Shown: positions 1 through 9,345, counted from the stretch's first letter. The stretch: DNA of 64,000 nucleotides from JAWPMV01 sp038527215 (GCA_038527215.1 JBCBGC010000023.1:8825-72824), one strand, 5' to 3'. The notes: generated by a model not told the origin, from the letters alone. Numbers and translations: made by a program.

Positions 1-2649
1 ATAGGCAGCCAGGGTCAGTTCTCCACGATTGTTATTCAACACATACTTAGAGATGGCAGCTTTCCAGATCGGCACATCGGTCCGCTCGTTAAAGGCATCT
101 CCTGCATAAATAGCATAATCCAGACTGGTCGTAACAGCCCAGGTTTTCCCCAGCACCAGCAGGATGTCTGCATAGTAGGTCTGGTTAAGCCAGGACTGGT
201 CCAGTTCGGTGTTGATGGAGTACTGGGTCAGGTTCGTTGAAACCTTTGCCCCAATGGAAATATCTACCACATCTTTTTCGCGGTTCTCCAGGCGGAGGTC
301 GAAGCCATTGGTGTAGGTATCGGTACTGTTCTGGGTATTGTTGACAAAAACAATGTTCCGACTGTAGCTGCTATTCAGGTTGATGTTGGCCCGTAGCTTC
401 ACGCCCAGTTGGAAAGGCGTACCATAGTTCAGGAAGCCTGTCAGGTTGAAGGCATTGTCCACGTTCTGTGGGGTCGTGATCTGTCGGAAGAGGGTGTCAA
501 TGAACTTCGCGTTGGTGATGCTGTTTTCGGTGTAATTGGCATTGATGGTCGCGAAGAAATTGGTGTAATTATATTGGTTGAAGGAGAAATAGCGCAGGCG
601 CAGGCGGTGCGTATACTCCGGTACCAGATCGGGGTTACCGATATAGATGTTCAACGGATCGGTGTTGTCAATGATCGGCTGAAGCTGCTCAATGCTAGGC
701 TCATTTTGATTGGTGGAGTAGCGCAGCGACAGTCTCTTTGAGCTGGCAAAGTTGTAGTCAAAGCGTGCATCTGGCAGAATGGCTCTGAAATCCTGATTGA
801 TGCCCACGGTGCTATCTGGATAGAAAATACGGCCATCTAATACCGAAGTCTGTCCATCCAATCCGATGGTGAAATTGTACTTCCGGTGATTCTTCCGGAA
901 TTCAATGCCTACCCGATTGGTGGTGAAGAAACGATCGTAGTGGTTACTCAGATCATTATTGAAGATGGCGTCGCCACTTTCTACATCAAAGACTTCTTTA
1001 TCTACTTCGTTGAAGTTGGTCGAGCGCTGGAGTTGGAAGGTCATATATCGACGCTTGCCCAATGGCTCGGTATAATTCAGCTGAGCACGGTAGTTATACT
1101 GGTCGCTCACCTGGTTTTGATCCTGTAACACGGTATCCGTTTCGAGGCGACCGCGCGTAAAGAAACTGTTTTCAGCGTAGAGGTCTCCCACGTCGGTCCC
1201 GTCAGAAGTGCTTCCGTTTAGGTCTAAGGTGATGTTCCGGCCACGCTTTTTGAAGCGATGGCGAAGGGTCATGGAGCCGTTGCCGCGCATGCTTTCGCTA
1301 TTGGAAATGTAGTCCTGCAAACTGGCGTTCTGGGTAATGCCCTCTTCACTCAGGGTGAAGCTTTCGCCCACACTGGTAAACTCTGATTCATTGACGGTCA
1401 GCCCGCCTCGCACGATGATATTGGTGCGCTTGCTGAACTCATGACGGAAGGTCAAATTGGCGCGGTGGTTCCCGTTTTGGGTGATGTCTCGGGAGCTGTC
1501 CTCAGAAATAAAAGGCACTTCTCCGAGGAAGTTTTCCTGATAGGTCTGGGCATCCAGGTCCTTGCGAACATTATTATAAAAATAGCTGACGTTGAGGCGG
1601 GTACCTTTTTTCAAGTCATAGTTCAGGTTGACGCCACCTGCGGCGGTATTGGTAAAGCCATCGCTGATGTCCTGGCCAAGCTGTACGCCGTTGCCGCCAA
1701 AGCTGGCTCGACTGCCACCACCACCACGGCCGCCGCGCATCATATTCTGAATACCGCCCATGAAGTTGGAGTATTCATTGAAGGAGAAACCTTGCTGGTT
1801 GGTGTTATTGGCCTGACCGAGGAAAGAAACCTGCAGTTTCTTGTCAAAGCGATTCACGCTGGCCCGACCCGTGTAGGTGCTTTCTGTACCGCCACCCGCT
1901 GCGATGGTACCGAAAATTCCTGCTTTGGCATCTTCTTTCAGCTCCAGGTTGATGGTTTTTTGCTCGTTGCCATCATCTACCCCTGAGAACTGGGCCTGAT
2001 CCGATTTTTGATCAAAAACCTGTACCTTATCCACCACGGCAGCAGGCAGGTTTTTAGTGGCCATCTTGGGGTCAGTCCCGAAAAACTCCTTGCCATCTAC
2101 CAATACCTGCTGTACGGTTTCGCCCTGGGCTTTTACCGTGCCATCTCTTTCTACCTCAATCCCTGGCATCCGCTTGAGCAGGTCTTCTACTGTGGCATTG
2201 GGCAGGACATTAAAGGCATCTGCATTGTATTCGATGGTATCCTCGCGAATAAGAATGGGGGTACGTTCCCCCTCAATGGTTACCGTTTTCAGGTTGAGAT
2301 CTTCTTCGGCCATGATGAGCTTGCCAGCATTGATTTTGGCTTGCTCGCCGGTTACAGTAACGCGATTGGTAACGCTGTTGAAACCGATAAAGGTAGCCTG
2401 TACGATGTAATCCCCTTTTGGGATGCGGCGCAGGTTAAAGCCTCCTTTTGCATCGGTAATAGCATAGTTGACCAGAACGGAATCGGCTGCTTTCATCAGG
2501 GTAATGGTCGCACCCTGCAGCGGAGAGCGAGCTGAGTCAAGAACTACCCCGATAATGTCAGCCCGATTTTGGGCCTGTGTCTCGGCCGTAAAGCCCAGGC
2601 CGATCAGGAGGAGTAGGGAAGCTAATATGCCTTTAATCCAGGATTTCAT
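1..2649 (-). CDS. TonB-dependent receptor, outer-membrane beta-barrel family (C-terminus cut by window edge)
   Basis: The frame is open from an ATG at 2649 to the left edge (883 codons visible). A signal peptide (MKSWIKGILASLLLLIGLGF...) is followed by a carboxypeptidase-regulatory-like beta-sandwich (about residues 28-110, with GDYIVQATFIGF). Next comes a plug-like domain with LPNATVEDLLKRMPGIEV and VLVDGKEFFGTDPKMATKNLP. The rest is aromatic-rich beta-barrel sequence with a Gly/Arg-rich stretch (MMRGGRGGGGSR) near residue 305. This matches the Bacteroidota OMP_b-brl_3 type of TonB-linked receptor. Substrate is not predictable, and no SusD partner is visible upstream. The GLPGLI gene ends 48 bp upstream on the same strand, so the two are probably co-transcribed. 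Confidence 0.93.
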   Translation of the reverse strand, partial: MKSWIKGILASLLLLIGLGFTAETQAQNRADIIGVVLDSARSPLQGATITLMKAADSVLVNYAITDAKGGFNLRRIPKGDYIVQATFIGFNSVTNRVTVTGEQAKINAGKLIMAEEDLNLKTVTIEGERTPILIREDTIEYNADAFNVLPNATVEDLLKRMPGIEVERDGTVKAQGETVQQVLVDGKEFFGTDPKMATKNLPAAVVDKVQVFDQKSDQAQFSGVDDGNEQKTINLELKEDAKAGIFGTIAAGGGTESTYTGRASVNRFDKKLQVSFLGQANNTNQQGFSFNEYSNFMGGIQNMMRGGRGGGGSRASFGGNGVQLGQDISDGFTNTAAGGVNLNYDLKKGTRLNVSYFYNNVRKDLDAQTYQENFLGEVPFISEDSSRDITQNGNHRANLTFRHEFSKRTNIIVRGGLTVNESEFTSVGESFTLSEEGITQNASLQDYISNSESMRGNGSMTLRHRFKKRGRNITLDLNGSTSDGTDVGDLYAENSFFTRGRLETDTVLQDQNQVSDQYNYRAQLNYTEPLGKRRYMTFQLQRSTNFNEVDKEVFDVESGDAIFNNDLSNHYDRFFTTNRVGIEFRKNHRKYNFTIGLDGQTSVLDGRIFYPDSTVGINQDFRAILPDARFDYNFASSKRLSLRYSTNQNEPSIEQLQPIIDNTDPLNIYIGNPDLVPEYTHRLRLRYFSFNQYNYTNFFATINANYTENSITNAKFIDTLFRQITTPQNVDNAFNLTGFLNYGTPFQLGVKLRANINLNSSYSRNIVFVNNTQNSTDTYTNGFDLRLENREKDVVDISIGAKVSTNLTQYSINTELDQSWLNQTYYADILLVLGKTWAVTTSLDYAIYAGDAFNERTDVPIWKAAISKYVLNNNRGELTLAAY

Positions 2650-2697
2650 TAGAGTGTATATATTTTGTACGTGTCAGCAAATTGAAATTGAGGGTGC

Positions 2698-3429
2698 TTA
2701 TCGCTTTTGGGCGTTTTGTTGCATTTCAGCCATTTTCTCTTTGACCATGTTCTCATAGTCCTCACGGCTGATGTCCTTTCCTTTGGTGGGCTTCTTCATC
2801 TGAGCCAGATCGATTTCTTTTTTTCTCACTTCGACGGCTTTGATCACCCGTTCTCCACGATTTAAATTGAGTTCCATGATCAAACCGGGTAGTTGTCCAT
2901 AAATGTCTGGACCCGTAGATACGGGAATTTGAATGGTGAACCAAGCTTCAATTTCCTTGGTGGAATCGCTATGTACCGCTCGCATACAGATATAGTTGGC
3001 CACCATTTTTTGCTCCCCGGTCATCTTCCACTGGTATTCCTCCAGGTCGCCGGAAATCAAAAAGAATTTGGTGAAAAACTCCCGCTGATCAATTTTGGTA
3101 GCTTCGTCCAGGTTTTTGTAGAGCTTATCGTCGGCTCCACCGCCCCAACCCCTCCATCTGCGTCTGCCGCCTTCAGGAGCAGCTTGTCGATTTTCGATGG
3201 TTTCCTGATCTTCATCCGTACCAGCTACATAAAGGGATACTCCCTCGGTAAACTTGAGCAACTTGGCGTCTGCCCGGAATTCAGGAATAAAGGCTTTGAA
3301 TCTTTCCTGATCGGGTCTCAGGTTTTTGTGAAGATTAGACTTGTCCTCATACAGGATTTCCCCTTGCAGCACCTGAGCAGACAGGGCTAGCGGAAAAATC
3401 AGGCATAGTGCGAACAACACTTTTTTCAT
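2698..3429 (-). CDS. GLPGLI family exported protein
   Basis: 243 aa with a signal peptide (MKKVLFALCLIFPLALSAQ). The family's signature appears as YGQLPGLIMELN at about residues 177-188, so GLPGLI reads QLPGLI here. A Gly/Arg/Trp-rich patch (GGRRRWRGWGGG) lies near residue 90, and the C-terminus is charged and helical. GLPGLI proteins are known to sit beside TonB-dependent receptors in Bacteroidota, and this one directly precedes such a receptor. Function is unknown; a periplasmic or surface role linked to the receptor is inferred from synteny only. Confidence 0.88.
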   Translation of the reverse strand: MKKVLFALCLIFPLALSAQVLQGEILYEDKSNLHKNLRPDQERFKAFIPEFRADAKLLKFTEGVSLYVAGTDEDQETIENRQAAPEGGRRRWRGWGGGADDKLYKNLDEATKIDQREFFTKFFLISGDLEEYQWKMTGEQKMVANYICMRAVHSDSTKEIEAWFTIQIPVSTGPDIYGQLPGLIMELNLNRGERVIKAVEVRKKEIDLAQMKKPTKGKDISREDYENMVKEKMAEMQQNAQKR

Positions 3430-3558
3430 GTGCGTGAATAATTTGTGGTAAAATTAATGGTACAACGCTAGTCTGCGGGTTAAACAAACTGTAAATAAGG
3501 TTAATTAAAGTTAAGGTGGTCGGTTAGTCTTGCCTAAAGCCCTTATTTTGCGATTGTT

Positions 3559-5031
3559 ATGCGTATCCAACGGAATAGACTAGCAGAATGTTTAATGGTG
3601 GGCAGCCTCCTGCTCCTCTTATTTTTTGAGGGCTTTTGGCTGGATAAAGTCTATGATGATAGCAAGCGTGGCCTGCGCTGGGACAGTCGAAGAGCCTTTT
3701 TTGGGGCGATTCGCTCGGTGGAAGATTCCCTGATGCGGGATATGTTTGAGGCTCCCATGGAAGAGATCCTGGCTGAGAAAGGCATCAATCTGCGCGACTC
3801 GGCGCGCAAGGCCTATCGCGTACTTACCCAAAGATATTTTGATGAGCCAGGCTTCCGCATGGAACCTGCACGAGGTCGCGGTCGGAATCGGACCATGCCA
3901 GATTCCCTGGACCGGATTGGACAGATCACCTTTTTCCGTCGACAAATGAACAGTCCGGATATGGGCTCTCTCGCCTTATCCTTTAACCTGACGGAGGGGA
4001 ATCACCAGGTGGTGCTGGGTCTGGAAAATCCTATGCGGGAAAAAGTAAAGGAGGTCCTGCAAGCTTATTTTCATTATGAGCTCTCAGAACAAGAAATGAG
4101 CGTACCGGACTTTATGCTCCAACTTGACACCTCCCCACCGGAACGTGGAGAAAATTTATGGGTGCATACCTATGCTGACCTTTCTGCGCAGACTTATTAC
4201 TCTTTGTATTTTCCCAGTGTGGGGGGATACGTTCTGCGGGAAATCTGGCCGCAGGTTTTATTTGCCTTTTTTCTTTTCGGTTCCATTGCCCTGGCTTTCT
4301 GGGTGACCTTCCGAAATATGCAGGCCCAACGTCGACTTGCGGAGGTGAAAAATGATTTTATTTCCAACGTCACCCACGAGCTGAAAACACCGATTACCAC
4401 CGTTGGCGTGGCCATTGAAGCCTTGAGCAGTTTTCAGGTATTGCACAACCCTGAGCGCACCCAGGAATACCTGGATATATCTAAACAAGAATTGAATCGT
4501 CTTTCCTTGCTGGTGGATCGGGTGCTGAAAATGTCCCTCTTTGAAAGCAGCGAGCCCGACCTCAAAATTGAAAACCTGGACCTACAGCAGTTGACCGAGC
4601 GCATCCTCAATACCATGAAATTGCAGTTCGAAAAGCACAGCGCCAAAGTAAGCCTGCATCTGAAGGGAGAAACCTACTGGGTGCAGGGAGACCGAACCCA
4701 TCTGACCAGCCTGATTTACAACCTGATCGACAATGCCCTTAAGTATAGCCCGGTCTACCCTGAGATTGATTTGTATTTAGAAGAAAAAAAGGAGGGCCTC
4801 CAACTCAGCGTGCAAGACAAAGGCATGGGCATTCCGCCTGAATACCAAAAGCGTATTTTTGATAAATTTTTTCGTATCCCTACTGGCGACCGACATAATA
4901 TCAAAGGCCATGGGCTGGGATTAAGCTACGTGGCCAGTGTGGTCCAGCAGCATCAGGGCCAGATTCGGGTTGAATCTGCCCTGGACCAGGGAACCACCTT
5001 TATCATCAACCTGCCCAAACAGCATGGCTGA
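3559..5031 (+). CDS. Membrane sensor histidine kinase
   Basis: 490 aa. TM1 is at about residues 9-27 and TM2 at about 230-250, flanking a periplasmic sensor region of about 200 aa with no recognised domain. A HisKA dimerisation domain follows with H273 in FISNVTHELKTPITTV. The HATPase_c domain shows an N box (LIYNLIDNALKYSP), G1 (DKGMGIPPEYQKRIFDKFFR) and G2 (GHGLGLSYVASVV). No HAMP domain is obvious. The stop overlaps the start of the response regulator by 8 bp, indicating a translationally coupled two-component pair. The pair diverges from the GLPGLI/TonB genes, so it could control them, but that is inference. Confidence 0.93.
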   Translation: MRIQRNRLAECLMVGSLLLLLFFEGFWLDKVYDDSKRGLRWDSRRAFFGAIRSVEDSLMRDMFEAPMEEILAEKGINLRDSARKAYRVLTQRYFDEPGFRMEPARGRGRNRTMPDSLDRIGQITFFRRQMNSPDMGSLALSFNLTEGNHQVVLGLENPMREKVKEVLQAYFHYELSEQEMSVPDFMLQLDTSPPERGENLWVHTYADLSAQTYYSLYFPSVGGYVLREIWPQVLFAFFLFGSIALAFWVTFRNMQAQRRLAEVKNDFISNVTHELKTPITTVGVAIEALSSFQVLHNPERTQEYLDISKQELNRLSLLVDRVLKMSLFESSEPDLKIENLDLQQLTERILNTMKLQFEKHSAKVSLHLKGETYWVQGDRTHLTSLIYNLIDNALKYSPVYPEIDLYLEEKKEGLQLSVQDKGMGIPPEYQKRIFDKFFRIPTGDRHNIKGHGLGLSYVASVVQQHQGQIRVESALDQGTTFIINLPKQHG

Positions 5032-5716
5032 AACCAAAGTACTCTACGTAGAAGATGAGCCCTTTTTGGGTAAGATTGTGAAAGAAAGCCTGGAGAGCCG
5101 GGATTTTGAAGTACACATGATAGCAGATGGAGGGCAGGTCATGCAACATTTTGACAGCCAGACCCCAGATATCTGTATCCTGGACGTGATGCTGCCCAAT
5201 GTAGATGGCTTTACGCTAGGTCAGCAAATCCGGGAAATGCATCCCGATATGCCGATCATTTTCCTCACAGCCAAAGTACAAACGGACGATCTGGTAAAGG
5301 GCTTTTCCAGTGGAGGGAATGACTACATCAAGAAGCCTTTTAGCATGGAGGAACTGATCGTGCGCATCGATAACCTCCTGCACCTCACCTCCAAAGATAG
5401 TAATCCTAAGCCACGCAAAGATCGGGTCGAATTAGGCAAATTTGTGTTCTTCCCCCAGAAATACGAACTCCACCTGGGGGAGGAGGTGCGCAAACTTTCC
5501 CACCGGGAAACGCAACTTTTATCCCTGCTGGTCCAGGCCCCTAAGCAGCCTGTAGACCGCCGGGAGATCCTCAAAGCCGTCTGGGGAGATGATTCCTTTT
5601 TCAACTCCCGCAACCTGGACGTCTACATCACCAAGCTCCGGGACTACCTCAAGCCCGATCCCAATGTGAAGATCGTCACCCTCAAAGGGGTAGGCTATCA
5701 CTTTTGGGTGGAGTAG
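5024..5716 (+). CDS. OmpR/PhoB-family response regulator
   Basis: 230 aa from the ATG at 5024 (MAETKVLYVEDEPF). A longer in-frame reading exists, but it would run back through the kinase coding region. The receiver domain (1-120) has the acidic pair E10/D11, phosphoacceptor D54 in CILDVMLPNVDGF, and the conserved Lys in DYIKKPF. The C-terminal winged-helix DNA-binding domain (about 130-230) contains LSHRETQLLSLL and VYITKLRDYL and ends in KGVGYHF. It is coupled to the upstream kinase by overlapping stop and start. The DNA target is unknown. Confidence 0.95.
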   Translation: MAETKVLYVEDEPFLGKIVKESLESRDFEVHMIADGGQVMQHFDSQTPDICILDVMLPNVDGFTLGQQIREMHPDMPIIFLTAKVQTDDLVKGFSSGGNDYIKKPFSMEELIVRIDNLLHLTSKDSNPKPRKDRVELGKFVFFPQKYELHLGEEVRKLSHRETQLLSLLVQAPKQPVDRREILKAVWGDDSFFNSRNLDVYITKLRDYLKPDPNVKIVTLKGVGYHFWVE

Positions 5717-5719
5717 GGC

Positions 5720-6649
5720 TTATCTGATTCGCTCGATACGGATTATGTCCTCCTTGTAACTCTTTTCACCATTTATGGAGTAGAGGTACTTTCGACTGGC
5801 TTTAATAATGGCTGGAGGTGTGGTTTTGTCTCTAAAGTGAAAAGCATGCGTGTCCATTATTTCAATCCCGGAGTGCTCAAGTTTTTGTTGAAGTTCCTCT
5901 CCTTTAAATCCCGCACTTTCCAGCATCCATTTCAAAACTCGTTTGGAATCCTCAGGTAGGAGGACCACTTCTTTAAAAAGCGTAAAATTTCCTTCTTGAT
6001 CTTCGGTAAGGTACATGATCCGGCTTGCGGCTGGTGGTTCCCCTTCCAGTAGATGGTGGAATACATCCTCGTAAACCATGGTATCACCCGGTATGAATGA
6101 TTTGCCTAGAGGAAAATGTAGCAAAGCGACCTCCTTAAGGAATAATAATTCAAAGCCGCCTGGTTCGTTTAATTCTGCGACTAAGTTCTCTAGCATGGGG
6201 ATGATGCGAAAGGAATCTTCCTCCGGTTTTTGCATTTTGATGCTTTCTTCCAGGTAGCCAAGGAATTGCTGGGTGTGTCTTTCGCGTTCTTCCAGGCGAA
6301 CAATGTCGTCATGGGGATTAATCTGATATAAAAATTTTTGAAGCTGATCCTCCCTGAGCGAACGTTTTTCTTCCCAACTAAGAGTAGCCATGAGATAAGG
6401 ATTTGGCTGGATCCATTGGAATCGTTGACTCCCCTTAAGGGTGTCCAAAACACGGAGCATAGCCCTGCCTTCCCTCACAATATGGGGAAGATCATTAGGA
6501 GGTCCGACGGCTTGAGAATGAGTAATATAGAAAAGAAAGGAATCACCTGGCGCCCACTCAGGAGAGAGGAGAATAGCTTCCTTTTGTTCCTGTCCGAAAA
6601 GAAGGGAGACGGTGCAAACGGCAAATAGCAGAACAGCAAGTTTTTTCAT
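5720..6649 (-). CDS. Exported protein of unknown function
   Basis: 309 aa with a clear signal peptide (MKKLAVLLFAVCTVSLLFGQEQ). I recognise no domain. The middle is charged and helical, and the C-terminus (IKASRKYLYSINGEKSYKEDIIRIERIR) reads like alternating beta-strand sequence of the kind common in secreted Bacteroidota proteins. It is convergent with the response regulator, with 3 bp between the two stops, and lies 82 bp downstream of the thioredoxin gene on the same strand. A periplasmic location is inferred from the signal peptide. Confidence 0.8.
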   Translation of the reverse strand: MKKLAVLLFAVCTVSLLFGQEQKEAILLSPEWAPGDSFLFYITHSQAVGPPNDLPHIVREGRAMLRVLDTLKGSQRFQWIQPNPYLMATLSWEEKRSLREDQLQKFLYQINPHDDIVRLEERERHTQQFLGYLEESIKMQKPEEDSFRIIPMLENLVAELNEPGGFELLFLKEVALLHFPLGKSFIPGDTMVYEDVFHHLLEGEPPAASRIMYLTEDQEGNFTLFKEVVLLPEDSKRVLKWMLESAGFKGEELQQKLEHSGIEIMDTHAFHFRDKTTPPAIIKASRKYLYSINGEKSYKEDIIRIERIR

Positions 6650-6731
6650 GGTTGGTGGTTGTAATAAGTAGATTCCTGATTAAAGCTGAGGGAATAGTGG
6701 GTTGATACAGGCTTCGTGTAAAAGCAAAGCC

Positions 6732-7247
6732 CTACAACCCTGCTTTCTCCATGGTCCCCGCTACCCAGCTATTTAATTCCTCTTTAGTCAATTCTCCTTC
6801 CTTAAAATCCTTGATGCCTTTGGAAGGCATGTTGAGGATGGTCGCCGGAATAGCCCCGCTCCATTTTTTATTGATTCTGCCAATCCAATCATTGCCCTCC
6901 ATCCAGTCATGCAGGTACCAGACTTCGGCTTCCATGCCTTTTTCTTTCACAAAGTCAGGCAGGTATTTGCGACCGGAAGGAAAGTCCAGACTCAGCAGGA
7001 TGACTTTAAGCGTTTTATCAGGATAGGCCTTTTGTAGGGCTTCAAAATAGGGTAGCTCTTCTTTGCAGGGGCCACACCAGGTAGCCCAGAAATTATAGAC
7101 GACCAGCTGATTCGTGGACTGTTTCAGGGCTTTTTCCAATTCTGCTACAGAAACATCTTTGATCAAAGATTCGTTTGGTACAGGAGTAAAAGCTGTCAGG
7201 GCAAATAGCAAGGCAAAAACAGTGACCAAATACAGATTTCGAATCAT
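6732..7247 (-). CDS. TlpA-like thioredoxin-fold protein, periplasmic
   Basis: 171 aa. The N-terminal hydrophobic segment (residues 6-21) is a signal peptide or anchor. The thioredoxin fold carries the WCGPC active site (C58 and C61) in VVYNFWATWCGPCKEELPYF, followed by VILLSLDFPSG and the cis-Pro region SGAIPATI. The family (AhpC-TSA/Redoxin, TlpA/ResA-like) reduces or shuffles disulfides in the periplasm. It is the first gene on the minus strand next to divergent pabB. The partner protein cannot be read from context. Confidence 0.9.
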   Translation of the reverse strand: MIRNLYLVTVFALLFALTAFTPVPNESLIKDVSVAELEKALKQSTNQLVVYNFWATWCGPCKEELPYFEALQKAYPDKTLKVILLSLDFPSGRKYLPDFVKEKGMEAEVWYLHDWMEGNDWIGRINKKWSGAIPATILNMPSKGIKDFKEGELTKEELNSWVAGTMEKAGL

Positions 7248-7305
7248 AATATAGGCGGGGTTGGAATGCTTACAGAATTTAATACTTCTGCTCCGCTAAA
7301 GGCCC

Positions 7306-7313
7306 TACCTTTG
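7306..7313 (+). promoter_or_regulatory. Putative -7 element upstream of pabB
   Basis: TACCTTTG matches the Bacteroidota -7 consensus TAnnTTTG exactly. It lies inside a small palindrome (CCTAC-cttt-GTAGG, 7304-7317). No TTG lies about 19-21 bp upstream, so support is the -7 box plus its position about 65 bp before the pabB start. Confidence 0.4.
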
Positions 7314-7378
7314 TAGGAGCTTACAGGAACAATCACTAAAATTACACAAATTTCGATAAGACAAATAACGGCAAAAGC

Positions 7379-8683
7379 GTGAAGTTGGATAAGCAGGGAG
7401 GCGTAATTTTTCTGGAAAAAGATACCCGGTCAGTTCCCCTTCAGGGCGAACTCTCCACCACCAAGCAGCAATTGCTGCGATGGGCCAGCCGGTTTCCTTA
7501 TTTTGCATTTTATGATAATTGTGAGCAGGCCACCGACCAGCACGGAGCCTATGAACTATTGATCGGCGTGGGGCAAACCTATGCCCCTACCATTGAGCGC
7601 TGGCAGGACCTGCCGGATCATCCCGAACAATGGCTCATGGGCTTGTTCCCTTACGAGCTAAAGAACATCCTGGAGCCCCATTTACATAGCCAGCATCAGG
7701 CTTGGGTCCAATGGCCAGAGTTGAGTCTTTTTGTCCCTGAAACCGTCCTCTATATTCCTCGGGGCGGAAGAACTCTGTATGTCGAAGGAAAACATCCCGA
7801 TCTGGAGAATCTCCTTGCGAGACCTCCTGCCTGGGAGTCTGATACTCCGCCACACCTCCCCTTCAAGCCTACCGTCAGTCCTCCTCAGTACCTATCCACC
7901 ATTGAACAGTTTAAAGAGCGGATTGAAGCAGGAGATTTTTACGAAATCAACCTGAGCCAGGCCTTTTTGGCTGAAGGGAATATCCCTGAGCCGGCCCGAT
8001 TATACTGGGAACTGACCCGGATTTCTCCCGTCCCTTTTGCGGGCATGTTCCGCTTTGAAGATCGCTATATCCTCTGCGCCTCTCCTGAGCGTTTTTTACA
8101 GCTTAAGGATCGGCAGTTGTTGACCCAGCCCATGAAAGGTACCGCCCCCAGAGCCCCGGAGCCAGCAGAGGACCTGGCACATTATCAGCAGTTGGCTCAG
8201 TCAGAAAAAGAACGCGCGGAGAACGTCATGATCGTGGATTTGAGCCGCAATGATCTGTACCGCTCCTCAGAGATCAATTCCGTGCAGGTGCCCTCCTTAT
8301 TCGAAATCCAGCCTTTCCCTAAAGTCTGGCAAATGATCTCCACCGTAATTGGCCGCAAACGAGCGGATGTTCCCTGGCACCAGGCCATCGGCCATGCCTT
8401 CCCTCCAGGGTCCATGACGGGCGCACCCAAAGTCAAAACCATGGAGGTAATAGATGAGGTAGAACCCCTGGCCAGGGGCGCCTATGCAGGCTCGCTGGGC
8501 TATGTCAAGCCGGGAGGGGATTTTGACCTGAATGTGATCATTCGCTCCATGGTGTACGATGCCAGCGCGGAAAAGCTAGCCTACCATGTTGGCGGAGCTA
8601 TCACCTATGATTCTGACCCGGAGGCAGAGTACCAGGAGACCTTACTCAAAGCCCGGGCTATTCGGGAGTTACTGGAGGGATAA
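7379..8683 (+). CDS. pabB: Aminodeoxychorismate synthase component I
   Basis: 434 aa. It forms 4-amino-4-deoxychorismate from chorismate for folate synthesis. The chorismate-binding domain (about 160-430) holds the PabB-type QPMKGTAPR motif with K253, whereas anthranilate synthases have an alanine-type PIAGT motif. It also has SPERF, ENVMIVDLSRNDL, FPPGSMTGAPKVKTMEVIDE and AYHVGGAIT. The start is a GTG at 7379; TTG at 7385 is an alternative. No ATG precedes the conserved N-terminal region, and no pabA or pabC is adjacent. Confidence 0.92.
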   Translation: MKLDKQGGVIFLEKDTRSVPLQGELSTTKQQLLRWASRFPYFAFYDNCEQATDQHGAYELLIGVGQTYAPTIERWQDLPDHPEQWLMGLFPYELKNILEPHLHSQHQAWVQWPELSLFVPETVLYIPRGGRTLYVEGKHPDLENLLARPPAWESDTPPHLPFKPTVSPPQYLSTIEQFKERIEAGDFYEINLSQAFLAEGNIPEPARLYWELTRISPVPFAGMFRFEDRYILCASPERFLQLKDRQLLTQPMKGTAPRAPEPAEDLAHYQQLAQSEKERAENVMIVDLSRNDLYRSSEINSVQVPSLFEIQPFPKVWQMISTVIGRKRADVPWHQAIGHAFPPGSMTGAPKVKTMEVIDEVEPLARGAYAGSLGYVKPGGDFDLNVIIRSMVYDASAEKLAYHVGGAITYDSDPEAEYQETLLKARAIRELLEG

Positions 8684-8712
8684 AAAAAAGGTGCGAATCG
8701 GGAGATTCGCAC
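8683..8712 (-). terminator. Intrinsic terminator for the small HTH gene
   Basis: Read on the minus strand, a 9-bp stem (GTGCGAATC/GATTCGCAC, 8691-8699 with 8704-8712) with a 4-nt loop is followed by CC and then a T-run (the A-run at 8683-8689 on the plus strand). It lies about 50 bp past the HTH gene stop. There is no T-run on the plus side, so it does not obviously serve pabB. Confidence 0.8.
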
Positions 8713-8760
8713 ACACAGATTCGTTTCGACAGGTTTCACCTGATAGCAAGATAGTCCTTT

Positions 8761-9036
8761 TTAGTTCATAGAACCGGAAGAGGCCTGAGATGTACCAGCG
8801 ACAGACAGCATCTTGCGGGCCATCTCCAGAATGCTCGTATCATCGAGGTTGACGATACCACCGTCTGGGCCGGGCTCATAGTGGATACCAGCGGGCCTAC
8901 CACGTTTAAAATTAGAGCCTCCAAAATAGTTGCGTACTGACTCAATGGAGATGCCTAATTCATCAGCAATGCGCTGCATGCTGCCGTCGGGTAGCTGGTC
9001 TTTGATCCGGCGAAGCTCGTTAAAGGTAAGTGTCAT
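8761..9036 (-). CDS. Small HTH DNA-binding protein
   Basis: 91 aa. A helix-turn-helix spans about residues 18-37 (GSMQRIADELGISIESVRNY), followed by the basic linker GGSNFKRGRPAG. A short acidic tail contains LDDTSILEMARKML. It is small, single-domain and transcribed alone, with a -7 box at 9145-9152 and its own terminator. The HTH resembles that of LacI/Fis-like regulators, but there is no effector domain, so it may act as an architectural or global regulator. I recall similar short proteins in other Bacteroidota, but the role is not known to me. Confidence 0.85.
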   Translation of the reverse strand: MTLTFNELRRIKDQLPDGSMQRIADELGISIESVRNYFGGSNFKRGRPAGIHYEPGPDGGIVNLDDTSILEMARKMLSVAGTSQASSGSMN

Positions 9037-9345
9037 AGTAATTACTCAGTTAGAGGTTCGATGTGCGTTTTACAAGTTAAGATTTTTTGCCTCTTTTCCA
9101 AATGATTTGTGGGCGCTTCGAAAAGGGGTAATTTTTAGGATTGACAAAATTAGCAAGCGTAATTATTTGGTTATGAGCAGGTTGTGGCAAGGGGCTTTTA
9201 GCGACACCTCAGGGATTACAAAAATGGGAGCAATTTCACGCGGAAAAATAGTCGGTTTTTCATATGTAAGAAAGCTGACTATTGGTGAAGGATTTTGAAG
9301 CTTTCTTTCGCTGCAAAAACCTGCTTCCGGGCTGGCACAATCCTG
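9037..9345. other. Intergenic region between the HTH gene and the ybaK-like gene
   Basis: No credible gene. On the minus strand TAATTTTG (9152-9145) is an exact -7 match for the HTH gene, predicting a leader of about 100 nt, but no TTG sits at the expected -33 distance. The rest is AT-rich with no clear hairpin terminator after the upstream ybaK-like gene. Confidence 0.5.
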
